Part shown: positions 16,015 to 26,533 of the stretch, piece after piece
How positions within the stretch are numbered: the stretch's first letter is position 1
How the letters are laid out: each line of letters starts with the position of its first letter
Assembly (NCBI GenBank): GCA_002900555.1
Contig: MUGD01000008.1
Coordinates: 1 to 38,723 of the forward strand
Source: Thermoplasmata archaeon M9B2D
GTDB lineage: Archaea; Thermoplasmatota; E2; DHVEG-1
Reading direction: 5' to 3'
Length of the DNA stretch: 38,723 bases
Made by a program: the position numbers and the translations under genes
The notes under the pieces: generated by a model
Databases searched by the model: none
What the model was told of the DNA's origin: nothing
The model's input: the letters and a program-made list of their open reading frames with translations, nothing else

Positions 16015-17237
16015 GTCAGACAACAAAAACAACGTATCAGCTTCCCATTGGTCCGATCCACCCTGCCTTAAAGGAACCAGTCGCCTTCCAATTTGAGATT
16101 GAGGGCGAACGTATTGTGGATGTCTCTGTAGCACTTGGTCAGGTACATAGGGGAATAGAATGGGCAGCAACAAAGCGCAATCCTATCCAGGTTTTGTATC
16201 TTGCTGAGCGGATTTGCGGTATTTGTTCGTACTGCCACCCGATGGCATTTTCCCTTGCTGTCGAACGAATTGCGCATATCGAAGTCCCAGAGCATGCTCA
16301 GTATCTCCGGGTGATCCATGGGGAACTGGAAAGGATTTGTTCCCATATTCTCTGGGCAGGTGTTGCGGCTCATGAGATAGGGTTTGATTCCGTGCTGTTC
16401 CTGACATGGGAAATCCGTGAAAAACTATTGGACCTCACAGAATATCTAACTGGAAATCGAGTCACCAAGGGAATCACGATGATCGGGGGTGTTCGACGGG
16501 ATATCACCCCAGAAATGTATCCTAAAATCCGTGAAATATTGGAGTATCTCAAGGGACATTTTGAAAAACTCCGTCATGTCTTTTTAGATGATAAGACGTT
16601 CATCATGCGCAGTAAAGGCTGTGGGATTCTCACCAAGGAAGATGCCTTACAATTGGCTGCGGTTGGACCAACCGCCCGTGCGTCCGGTGTGAAAAAGGAC
16701 GTTCGCCTTGATCAGGGGTATTTTGCGTACGGCGACCTTGATTTTGATTATGTCACCCCTGATGTCCTCACAGGTGAGGTCAACGGGGATGTCTATGATC
16801 GAATTATTGTCCGTTTGCTTGAGGTCAAACAATCGATTTCGTTAATCGAGCAATGTCTTGAGCAGATGCCATCAGGTCCGATCGTCTCAGAGCCAAAGGT
16901 AGCGAAATTGCTAGCGAATTTAAAGACTGCAAGTGGGGAAGGCATCGGCAGAATGGAGGCACCAAGAGGTGAAGTGTTCCATTATGTTAAGATGAATGCA
17001 CATGAGAGCGTGTATTCCTGGAAGGTCCGTGCCCCAACCTATAGCAATATCCTACCGTGGATACCGATGCTCAAAGACCAGCAGATAGCAGACATCCCGA
17101 TTGTGGCGGCATCAACAGACCCCTGTATGTCCTGCACAAACAGAGTTCTTATGGTTGAACAAAAACAAATCAAGACGTTTGATAAAGAAGCGCTTCATCA
17201 GCGTAGCGTTGAAAAAACACGGAGGTTATCCCTATGA
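16011..17237 (+). CDS. Group 4 [NiFe]-hydrogenase large subunit (EchE/MbhL/HycE-like)
   Basis: The 408-aa catalytic subunit keeps both Ni-Fe motifs: RICGICSYCH (Cys69, Cys72, His76) and DPCMSC (Cys372, Cys375). All four thiolate ligands are present, so this is a true hydrogenase and not a NuoD. After TNR (Arg378) there is a 30-residue basic extension ending RRLSL. Its position and character match the tail that HycI removes from E. coli HycE, so maturation by an endopeptidase is likely. The cluster order (small, 30-kDa, large, ferredoxin) is that of echCDEF, but the membrane genes echA/echB are absent here. Confidence 0.95.
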   Translation: MSQTTKTTYQLPIGPIHPALKEPVAFQFEIEGERIVDVSVALGQVHRGIEWAATKRNPIQVLYLAERICGICSYCHPMAFSLAVERIAHIEVPEHAQYLRVIHGELERICSHILWAGVAAHEIGFDSVLFLTWEIREKLLDLTEYLTGNRVTKGITMIGGVRRDITPEMYPKIREILEYLKGHFEKLRHVFLDDKTFIMRSKGCGILTKEDALQLAAVGPTARASGVKKDVRLDQGYFAYGDLDFDYVTPDVLTGEVNGDVYDRIIVRLLEVKQSISLIEQCLEQMPSGPIVSEPKVAKLLANLKTASGEGIGRMEAPRGEVFHYVKMNAHESVYSWKVRAPTYSNILPWIPMLKDQQIADIPIVAASTDPCMSCTNRVLMVEQKQIKTFDKEALHQRSVEKTRRLSL

Positions 17238-17635
17238 GATTTTCAATGGTACCTCAGGTCGTCGCTCAATTGTTTAAGAAACCATTTACCAATAAATTTC
17301 CCGCCAAATACACGCCCTCATCGACAACACAGTTCATGGAAGATGTAACAAACGGAACCGTTCAGATACACCCACCCGTTGCCACACCAGAGCGTTTCCG
17401 CGGGAAAATCCGGTATGATAAAGACAAATGCATCGGCTGTAAGTTATGTATAAAGGTCTGTCCATCAGAGGCTATTGAGTTTAAGGAAACGGAGAAAAAA
17501 ATAAAGATCTTCCTCGCACGCTGCACGTTTTGCTCACAATGCAACGACATCTGTCCTGTATCTTGTCTAAGCATGAGCGATGAGTTCCTTCTTGCGGATA
17601 CTGATAAATATTCAAAGGATCTGATAGTTGAATAG
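17234..17635 (+). CDS. Group 4 hydrogenase ferredoxin-like subunit with two [4Fe-4S] clusters (EchF/MbhN/NuoI-like)
   Basis: A 133-aa protein with two CxxCxxCxxxCP motifs (Cys66/69/72/76 and Cys97/100/103/107). These accept electrons, probably from reduced ferredoxin, and pass them to the small subunit. The start overlaps the large subunit stop by 4 nt. It is the last gene of the coupled cluster, and the next gene is 43 nt away. Confidence 0.95.
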   Translation: MRFSMVPQVVAQLFKKPFTNKFPAKYTPSSTTQFMEDVTNGTVQIHPPVATPERFRGKIRYDKDKCIGCKLCIKVCPSEAIEFKETEKKIKIFLARCTFCSQCNDICPVSCLSMSDEFLLADTDKYSKDLIVE

Positions 17636-17678
17636 AAGAACCTCTACTACATGAAGCAGTTTTTATGATGACGATGTC

Positions 17679-18386
17679 ATGATTCAAAAACGGTTAAGAC
17701 CACATAAGATGAGGTATTCTGTGTCTGAGTCTTTGAAACACAAACGGGCCAATCACCTTCCAGGTGTCATCAGCAAAACAGGCGTCTCTAGTTGGGTACA
17801 AGTCGCAATTTTTTTTATCATCATTGCTGTAGGTGCTCTTATTTTCCTTTTTATCTATGATCTACTGGAACCGAATCAACAGGTGTTATATGCGGCACTC
17901 TCGTTAGCGTATTTTGTCCCCCCGGCAGGCAAGGAAACCGTTATTTTTGTCGGATTGAGCCAGGGCTTACCACTTCTTCATTGGTGCGGGACCCTGTGGA
18001 TGTTTGATATTCTTGTATGCCTTGCGATCATGACGAATTGGTGGTTCTTTGAATTGTTGATAAAACACATTCCCCCTTTTCCATTCTTTGGGATTCGTCG
18101 GAAGAAACCACATCTCTACAAGACGATTGTGTCCCTGAAAAGCTGGTATGAAACATTACAACAAAAAACACAGCAGATCCAGCGACGAAATTATGGGAAA
18201 CTCTTATTGTTCGTACTTGCGTTGTTTATGTTCATCCCATTTCAAGGCACAGGAGCATTATCCACCACAATTATTGCAACGACCCTTGGTCTTCGAAAAC
18301 ATACAATATTTCTTGTAGTCACCTTTGGATCGCTTGCTTCAATCATCGCAATTAGTCTTGTCTACCTGGGAATAATACAATTATAA
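17679..18386 (+). CDS. Membrane protein, probably small multidrug export / COG2426-like
   Basis: A 235-aa protein with a basic N terminus and about five or six hydrophobic helices. The segment AYFVPPAGKETVIFVGLSQGLP resembles the signature of the Sm_multidrug_ex family (COG2426), whose transport role is not well established. It follows the hydrogenase cluster after 43 nt and could be co-transcribed. It is not similar to the hydrogenase membrane subunits NuoH or NuoL. An internal ATG at 17709 is an alternative start. No clear ribosome binding site helps to decide. Confidence 0.55.
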   Translation: MIQKRLRPHKMRYSVSESLKHKRANHLPGVISKTGVSSWVQVAIFFIIIAVGALIFLFIYDLLEPNQQVLYAALSLAYFVPPAGKETVIFVGLSQGLPLLHWCGTLWMFDILVCLAIMTNWWFFELLIKHIPPFPFFGIRRKKPHLYKTIVSLKSWYETLQQKTQQIQRRNYGKLLLFVLALFMFIPFQGTGALSTTIIATTLGLRKHTIFLVVTFGSLASIIAISLVYLGIIQL

Positions 18387-18476
18387 AATAAGCGTTCCTT
18401 AAAAAAAAGAAGATGAAGTACGGATGATATGTCTTTTTACTGGTTTATTGTATCTCCGTTGCCACTGGTTTGCCTG

Positions 18477-20573
<2,097 letters not shown>

Positions 20574-20607
20574 AAATGAACTCCTCCACTGCGGGCAATA
20601 AGAATGC

Positions 20608-20616
20608 TATATTTAA
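20608..20616 (-). promoter_or_regulatory. TATA-like box of hppA
   Basis: TTAAATATA on the minus strand would place the transcription start about 15 nt before the hppA ATG. That leaves a short leader that carries GGAGGA. Confidence 0.45.
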
Positions 20617-20699
20617 TCGTTATGAAATTTTCTAACATCCTAAGGAACGCTTCACTGAATTGGTAGATATTAAATATTCTTATGCGATTTGGTTTAGAC

Positions 20700-21188
20700 A
20701 TGAAGAATCATCTTATCACTGATTTCTATGAACTTCCTGTTGAAAAGCTAATGAACGACAATCTGTGGGACCTCCCTATCATAGAAAAAGATGAGGATAT
20801 CATAAATGTGCTTAACATCCTAAGTGGACGGCATCATATTTGGGTTATCAACGACAAAAAAAAGAAAGAACTTATTGGGGTGATCACTGAACATGATATC
20901 CTTACCACCCTTTCACCGAGAAATTTTTCCCCTTATGTTTTTGGTGTCCCTGATATCCGTTCTCTTCAGTACGGAACTGTAAAAACAGCGGAAGATATCA
21001 TGTCAACCAAAATAATTACATGCAAACCCGATGAAAAAATAATCGACATTTTAAAGCGGATGAAAAAGTATCAACTTCGCCGTCTCCCGGTTGTGAAAAA
21101 TAAGAAATTAATAGGGGAAATCACGTTACATCGATTAATTCAGAAATATTATAAAGCGACCCAATATCATTCGCTTGAAGAAGGTTGA
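20700..21188 (+). CDS. Tandem CBS-domain protein, putative regulator of the adjoining antiporter
   Basis: A 162-aa cytosolic protein made of two CBS domains (about residues 8-75 and 95-155; second domain starts DIMSTKIITCKPDEKIIDIL). CBS pairs bind adenine nucleotides and commonly gate transporters. A TATA-like TTAAATAT at 20670-20677 would start transcription near 20698, which favours the ATG at 20700. The in-frame ATG at 20682 is an alternative that adds six residues. Its stop overlaps the antiporter's TTG start, so the two are translationally coupled. Regulation of the antiporter is inferred. Confidence 0.85.
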   Translation: MKNHLITDFYELPVEKLMNDNLWDLPIIEKDEDIINVLNILSGRHHIWVINDKKKKELIGVITEHDILTTLSPRNFSPYVFGVPDIRSLQYGTVKTAEDIMSTKIITCKPDEKIIDILKRMKKYQLRRLPVVKNKKLIGEITLHRLIQKYYKATQYHSLEEG

Positions 21189-22411
21189 CCGATACGGCAA
21201 ATGAAATCGAGATTTTTGAAATCGTTCTCTCAGTAGCCCTTGCCCTAATATTCGCACGATTGTTCGGCTATCTCCTTGATAGACTGAAACAACCTCCGGT
21301 AATCGGTGAGATATTTGCAGGTCTGCTCTTAGGAGGTTTTGGACTTGGCATGCTCGCAGGCAAGTCCTTTACCGTGTTTTCTGCAACAATACAGCTCCCT
21401 CAACTCTCCTATACTTCTGAGGCGTTTACGTTTCTTGCTGAACTAGGCATTCTTTTTTTGATGTTCCTTTCAGGCTTGGAGATCAACTTTTCAGATTTAA
21501 AGAAAGTAAAAAAAACTTCTCTTTTTGTTGCAATTGGAGGGGTGATATTACCTTTACTGTTCGGTGTGTTAGTGTCATACTTTTTTGGTTTCACCTGGCA
21601 TATTGGACTTGTCATGGGATTGATTCTTGTTGCCACCTCCGTGGGCGTATCAGTCCGTGTATTACTTGATCTTCATAAGTTGAATAATGAAGTAGGTCTG
21701 ACAATTTTAGGAGCGGCTGTTATTGATGACATAATAGCTATTATTCTATTTGTCTCCGTTCTTGGTGTCGCGACACCAATGGACATCACCTTTCTTGGCC
21801 TTAAAATACTAATTTTCTTCGTTCTTTTCCTCTTTATTGGTTTGAGAATTATCGATAGAATCTTCAATCTTTCTGAAAAAATACAACTGCCTAAAGCGTT
21901 ATTAAGTATTTCTCTTTCGATATTTTTACTGTATTCTTTTTTTGCGTATCAGTCTGGTATTGCAGGAATTACAGGGGCATTTGTCGCTGGCGTCGTTATC
22001 GGTCAAGCGATGAAATCAAGAAAAGTTATCGATGACATCAAAGTGCTAAGCTACGGGTTTTTTATTCCTTTGTTCTTTGTGTGGGTTGGCGCTAATGTCG
22101 ATCCAACCGTATTTACATCAATTAATATGATTGGTTTTGCAGCAGTGATTATTCTTGTAAGTATTTTAGCTAAGATTGTTGGTTGCAGCATCGGTGGCAA
22201 ACTTGCTGGTATGACAAATAAGAATGCCTTCCAGGTCGGTTTAGGAATGGTTCCTCGACTTGAAATGGCACTAATCATTGTTGGTACAGCTATATCACAA
22301 GGAGTACTAATCGGAGAAATTGGTGAGCAAATTCTTGCAACTACAGTGCTGTTAACTTTAGTTACAACATTAGTTTCACCTTTTTTGTTACGAGTTTCTT
22401 TTAAAATGTAA
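21185..22411 (+). CDS. CPA2-family cation/proton antiporter (Na+ or K+/H+)
   Basis: A 408-aa protein with about 12 membrane helices. It has the family motifs PPVIGEIFAGLLLG, ELGILFLMFLSGLEI and VIDDI. The double aspartate (Asp181-Asp182) is the NapA-like pair linked to electrogenic exchange, whereas Kef-type channels have QD. The TTG start overlaps the TGA of the CBS gene (TTGA), with GAAGAAGG directly upstream. It has no C-terminal TrkA-N domain, so the separate CBS protein may serve as its cytosolic sensor. The exchanged ion cannot be told. Confidence 0.9.
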   Translation: MTDTANEIEIFEIVLSVALALIFARLFGYLLDRLKQPPVIGEIFAGLLLGGFGLGMLAGKSFTVFSATIQLPQLSYTSEAFTFLAELGILFLMFLSGLEINFSDLKKVKKTSLFVAIGGVILPLLFGVLVSYFFGFTWHIGLVMGLILVATSVGVSVRVLLDLHKLNNEVGLTILGAAVIDDIIAIILFVSVLGVATPMDITFLGLKILIFFVLFLFIGLRIIDRIFNLSEKIQLPKALLSISLSIFLLYSFFAYQSGIAGITGAFVAGVVIGQAMKSRKVIDDIKVLSYGFFIPLFFVWVGANVDPTVFTSINMIGFAAVIILVSILAKIVGCSIGGKLAGMTNKNAFQVGLGMVPRLEMALIIVGTAISQGVLIGEIGEQILATTVLLTLVTTLVSPFLLRVSFKM

Positions 22412-22484
22412 AAATCGATATCATCAAAAAAAAATTTAAATCACAGGATTATTTTGTTTAGAAAATGGATGTAAAAACCGAGAG

Positions 22485-24248
22485 TTACATCCCCCAGAAT
22501 TTGTTTGTCTTACGTTTGATGTCAAATATTTTATTTAACACGTCTTTCTCGTCTTCATTAAGAACGTCCATGAGTCTGAGTTTTTTCGCATCGCTCTCAG
22601 GGATGTCAGTAAAAAAGATGTCACCGCCCTTGATCTGCCTGCCGACCGTGACTCCTTCGATGGAAATGGCGACCTCCGCGCCCTGAAGCGCCTCGGTGAT
22701 TGCTTTGTTGTCGCACTGCAGACCTTTGATGCTACCGATGCTTTTCCCTTCTTGATCCATCAGTCTCATATCCACCTTGATTCGGCCACCAAGGACCCGA
22801 ACGCCGATCACCGCAGGATGGCTAACCCGAAACACGTACTCAGGCAGGAACTTAATCATCCCTGGATGGATGTAATCCTCCCGTCGTTTTTTCTCCAGCT
22901 CTTCTTTTTTCTTCGCAAACCACAGGTCATACTTCTCTATAATTGTGTAAATGACATCTTCGTTAAAGATGGTGACTTCGGTGTTCGCCAACTCCTCCTT
23001 AGCCTCCGGAAGGATTTTTACGTTAAACGCAAAAATCACCCGATCTAACGGATTGTTGACCGCATCAGTTTCCATGATGTCCCGTTTTGAGACATTCCCG
23101 ATCTCTACTTTTCTGACATGAATACCTTTCTCCCGGGATTCTTTCACCAATGCCTCCAGGGAACCGATGGTATCTGCTTTGATGTACAACCCATCCTTAT
23201 CAAGATCTATCTTCACCTGGGATTGGCTTTTTATCTCCTGGATGATCTCCTCTGTGTCATCAGAGGTGACACGCAGAGGAGCCCCTGGGACAACAAGATC
23301 GAGATTTGGTGCAGAAATCTTAATACCACAGGCAGCATGAACCTCACGTACGCTTTCGAATCGTTCCCGCGGGTCACGGATTTCATCCATTGGTTTTGGC
23401 TTTAATAACGCCTTGATCTTTGTGACAAGAGGCTGATCTCGCGTTCCAAGAACAATGGTATCCTCTTTTTTAAGCACCCCGCTGTAGATGATCGCATCAA
23501 CCGTCGTTCCCAACCCGACGTCTTCTTTCACCTCAAGCACGGTTCCTTTCCCTGCAGCCGTTTCACTTGCTAACTGATTTTCCAAGAACCGCTGGGCCAG
23601 TCCGACAAGGACCATCAGAAGCTCAGGAATCCCTTCTCCTGTCTTTGCAGAAAGCGGAATAATAGGAATGCTTTTGCGGAAATCCTTTATGTTATGATAT
23701 AAATCTGATTCAAACCCTTTATCATAAATGGTCCCGATCAGCTCATATAATTTCGTTTCAAAGAGCGTTTGAACCATCGGACGTTGGTGCATCAGTCGAT
23801 TCTGTGCAATATCATCAAGACGTTGCCAGCCGTTGATTGCATCGATTTTATTTGCCGCGATGATAAACGGTGTTTTGTATTGACGAAGAATCGTGATAGA
23901 CTCATGGGTCTGTGGACGAAATCCCTCATTGATATCAACAACAAGGATCGCAAGGTCTGCTAATGATCCTCCACGGGTCCGTAACGTTGTAAATGCATGA
24001 TGACCCGGGGTGTCGATAAATAAAAGACCAGGGACAGAAAACCGTTTTCCTCCGAGAAGCGGACCGCATATTGAATAAATCGCTTCGATAGGGACTTCCG
24101 TAGCCCCGATATGTTGCGTAATCGCCCCAGCCTCTCTAGCAGCGACCATGGAGCCTCTGATATAATCTAACAGTGATGTTTTTCCATGGTCCACATGACC
24201 AAGGACACTGACAATTGGTTGACGGACGTGTTTATTGGGAGTCGTCAT
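22485..24248 (-). CDS. infB: Translation initiation factor aIF5B / IF-2
   Basis: A 587-aa GTPase that promotes ribosomal subunit joining. G motifs: GHVDHGKT (17-24), DTPGH and NKID. Domains II-IV follow, with the IF-2 domain 3 region (DKDGLYIKADTIGSLEAL) and a C-terminal barrel. There is no intein. Length is typical for archaea. GGTGATC lies 4 nt before the ATG. It is 116 nt downstream of hxlB on the same strand. Confidence 0.97.
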   Translation of the reverse strand: MTTPNKHVRQPIVSVLGHVDHGKTSLLDYIRGSMVAAREAGAITQHIGATEVPIEAIYSICGPLLGGKRFSVPGLLFIDTPGHHAFTTLRTRGGSLADLAILVVDINEGFRPQTHESITILRQYKTPFIIAANKIDAINGWQRLDDIAQNRLMHQRPMVQTLFETKLYELIGTIYDKGFESDLYHNIKDFRKSIPIIPLSAKTGEGIPELLMVLVGLAQRFLENQLASETAAGKGTVLEVKEDVGLGTTVDAIIYSGVLKKEDTIVLGTRDQPLVTKIKALLKPKPMDEIRDPRERFESVREVHAACGIKISAPNLDLVVPGAPLRVTSDDTEEIIQEIKSQSQVKIDLDKDGLYIKADTIGSLEALVKESREKGIHVRKVEIGNVSKRDIMETDAVNNPLDRVIFAFNVKILPEAKEELANTEVTIFNEDVIYTIIEKYDLWFAKKKEELEKKRREDYIHPGMIKFLPEYVFRVSHPAVIGVRVLGGRIKVDMRLMDQEGKSIGSIKGLQCDNKAITEALQGAEVAISIEGVTVGRQIKGGDIFFTDIPESDAKKLRLMDVLNEDEKDVLNKIFDIKRKTNKFWGM

Positions 24249-24364
24249 TGATGATCACCACGGGTTTGCAGAGCGGTAGTGAAGACATGCTTTAAAAACA
24301 TATGGGTGAGAGGCAAATATCCGGAGGAAAAACCATTTCTTGTTTCGTGATGTACCCGTTACCT

Positions 24365-24931
24365 TTAGGGTAATTCAAGTGTCGCATGACGGGAGCGCAT
24401 GGATTCCTCTGTCTCTTTTTTCTTTTCCATAAGCTCCGCGATAATGCCATCAAGCAAAATCCATGTACTTGCCTCAAATAATGTTCCAAGCGGAGCGAAT
24501 TGTTTTTGTTCCTTTTCTTGGCAGTCTGCGCTAAGAATGATTGCGATATCCGCAAATTTGGTGATTCGTGAGTGTTTTTTCCCGGTGATGACGACAAGGG
24601 TAGCACCGATGTTTTTTGCTATCTCCGCGGTCATCACAGAGGGGATTGTCTCCCCTGAACCAGAAACAATCCAGACAAGATCCCCTTTTTTTACCGGTGC
24701 ACCGATGGTTTCCCCGATAACAAACGTCTGGAACCCAAGATGCACAAGTCGAATGGCAAATGCTTTGGAAGCCAAGCCGGACCGCCCAGCCCCATACACA
24801 AAGATACGGTTTGCTGTGAAAAACGCCTCAATGATCTTTTCGATGTTTTCTCTAGGAACGTTTGTAAGGATGCTTCTGATCTTCTTTTGAATGTACTGCA
24901 GAGACTCATGAAACGTATCCGGGGTCGTCAT
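24365..24931 (-). CDS. hxlB: 6-phospho-3-hexuloisomerase (SIS domain)
   Basis: A 188-aa SIS-fold isomerase that interconverts fructose 6-phosphate and hexulose 6-phosphate in the ribulose monophosphate pathway. In archaea this pathway usually runs in reverse to make pentoses. Visible features are VYGAGRSG, VSGSGET and the C-terminal helix LDGIIAELMEKK, with the normal length for PHI (compare MJ1247). The hexulose-phosphate synthase partner is not in this window. The ATG overlaps the stop of the endonuclease IV-like gene by 4 nt. Confidence 0.88.
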   Translation of the reverse strand: MTTPDTFHESLQYIQKKIRSILTNVPRENIEKIIEAFFTANRIFVYGAGRSGLASKAFAIRLVHLGFQTFVIGETIGAPVKKGDLVWIVSGSGETIPSVMTAEIAKNIGATLVVITGKKHSRITKFADIAIILSADCQEKEQKQFAPLGTLFEASTWILLDGIIAELMEKKKETEESMRSRHATLELP

Positions 24932-25806
24932 TTCTTTATGACCTCTGAGAGATCCTTATAATACGCGCTTTCTTTGCCTGTTCGTTTCATAATTGCTTTT
25001 TCCACCTGAAGCCGAATGTACACTGCATCATGTTCCAGTAAAGGGGACTCTGAGATAAGCGTAACATTCAGATTCCGGTCTAGGATCACATCAATGAGGG
25101 GGGCTAATGGCATATCCCCTTTCTTGATGGGGACGTGATACAGCTCATTGCCGTTGTCATAAAGAACGCCAGTGATATGGATGATATAGTGTCGTAAGCG
25201 TAATGGTTTGAGTTTGTCAAAGATCTTTTCGAAATCCTCCCGTTCCTTAATACAGCCGTTTCCCCGGGCATGGATATGACCAAGGTCAAGAATCGGGACG
25301 ATGTCTTTGACATGGGTGCAAACCTCGATAATTTCCTCAAGGCTCCCAAAGACCTTTTGTTTCCCCATCGTCTCCATAGCAAGTTTTACCTTCAGTTTTT
25401 CTTTTTTAAACAAACTGATGATTTTTTTTGAGTTTTTCACAATGACCTTTAAGGCTTTTTTCGGATTGTACTCCCCATAGTATCCAGGGTGTACGATGAG
25501 GGTTTTTGATCCGATATTGTTCGCCATCTGCGCAGATTTCATGATTTTTTCATAACTCATGGTAATTTCATCGCGATCGCCAGCTAAATTCAGATAGTAC
25601 GGGGCATGCACATGAATTTCAATATCGTTTTTTTGAGCGTAGTCTTTGATGAACTGGGCCTCTTCTTCTGATAATACATATAACCCACGAACGAACTGTA
25701 TTTCAATTGCGTTTAAATCAAGACTTTTATGGGTATAGACAATCCCATCCTTGTTCGTCCGCCCTTTACACGATAAGGGAATACCGGCCTGCCCGATTCG
25801 TATCAT
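24928..25806 (-). CDS. nfo: Endonuclease IV-like TIM-barrel protein
   Basis: A 292-aa member of the AP endonuclease 2 (xylose isomerase-like TIM-barrel) family. Metal-binding motifs follow the Nfo order: HVHAPYYLN, VHPGYYG, AMETMG, DLGHIHARG, IHITG and a C-terminal ISESP. It is likely to incise at abasic sites, though sugar-isomerase-like functions occur in this superfamily. AGGAGGA lies 8 nt before the ATG. It is translationally coupled to hxlB and 60 nt downstream of UPF0147. Confidence 0.82.
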   Translation of the reverse strand: MIRIGQAGIPLSCKGRTNKDGIVYTHKSLDLNAIEIQFVRGLYVLSEEEAQFIKDYAQKNDIEIHVHAPYYLNLAGDRDEITMSYEKIMKSAQMANNIGSKTLIVHPGYYGEYNPKKALKVIVKNSKKIISLFKKEKLKVKLAMETMGKQKVFGSLEEIIEVCTHVKDIVPILDLGHIHARGNGCIKEREDFEKIFDKLKPLRLRHYIIHITGVLYDNGNELYHVPIKKGDMPLAPLIDVILDRNLNVTLISESPLLEHDAVYIRLQVEKAIMKRTGKESAYYKDLSEVIKK

Positions 25807-25866
25807 TTCATCTTCCTCCTATTTGTTTTTGATGGACGAAGGGTGTTTGGAGTAAAAAAAAACGTA

Positions 25867-26124
25867 TTATGCGAGTTCCTCCAAACGACTCATGATATTC
25901 CAGATAAGGGTCCGCCCATGGAGTGGAATATTTGGGTCGTTTGCAAGTTCATCGAGAATCGAGGTTGCTGAAGCAACACGAAGATCGATTGGCTCCGTCG
26001 GTTTTAACAAGATTTGTTTGACTTCTTCTGCCCCTCGTCTAATATTTCTTGGAATAGAGTTATCCTCACTAATCATATTTAAACCATCGCAAATCTGATC
26101 AATCTTTTTACCATCATCGGGCAT
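25867..26124 (-). CDS. UPF0147 family protein
   Basis: An 85-aa helical protein of unknown function found across Archaea. The core pattern NSIPRNIRRGAEE and RVASATSILDELANDPNIP is diagnostic. GGGGTGA lies 6-7 nt before the ATG, and a TATA-like AAATATTTTTATC lies ~50 bp upstream. It heads the same-strand run nfo-hxlB-infB. Confidence 0.93.
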   Translation of the reverse strand: MPDDGKKIDQICDGLNMISEDNSIPRNIRRGAEEVKQILLKPTEPIDLRVASATSILDELANDPNIPLHGRTLIWNIMSRLEELA

Positions 26125-26269
26125 AACAGGTCACCCCTAGACTTGAGGGTAATCACAAAGCCAGATAAAAATATTTGGGCTCGTCCTGTGGTGGGAAATA
26201 ACTGATTTGCCGTGCCAGGATTTATCCAGTATGCATTAGGGGTTATAAGCCCTTCGATGGTCTGAAAAT

Positions 26270-26512
26270 CTATACGCTTTGTGTCTTTCTCCACAGAACT
26301 ATCGTTACACCAATCGCACCCAATGCAATGAGAAGTTCGAAACCAGGTGTGGCACCTTTCGTAAATACTTTGATGTTAATCTGTTCGGTGCCACTGGTGA
26401 CGTTGCAATCATCGATTGCCTGTGAGAGTATCGTTTCATCCCCTACCTTTTTCTGGGGAGTTCTTTGGTTTGCATATATATTTCCTAATCGGCTAGTTGA
26501 CTGAAGTGACAC
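26270..26512 (-). pseudogene. C-terminal fragment of a PGF-CTERM surface protein
   Basis: An 80-codon frame ends in T-P-G-F-E-L-L-I-A-L-G-A-I-G-V-T-I-V-L-W-R-K-T-Q. That is the PGF motif, one hydrophobic helix and a basic end, i.e. the archaeosortase-processed PGF-CTERM signal. The N-terminal part has no signal peptide and no domain, and a stop codon lies two codons before the GTG. The gene therefore looks like the remnant of a longer secreted protein. The rest of the stretch 26125-26533 holds only the UPF0147 promoter region. Confidence 0.5.
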
Positions 26513-26533
26513 CGATTAAAAAAAGAAATAAAA

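Noticed and set aside
15041..17635. Complex I (Nuo/Fpo) module instead of hydrogenase
   Set aside because: The large subunit keeps both CxxC nickel motifs, which complex I NuoD proteins have lost.
24399..24890. 163-aa plus-strand frame opposite hxlB
   Set aside because: Shadow of the SIS-domain gene. No ribosome binding site and no recognisable fold.
26079..26294. 71-aa minus-strand frame overlapping UPF0147
   Set aside because: It covers the UPF0147 promoter and 5' end in another frame and shows no domain or signal peptide.
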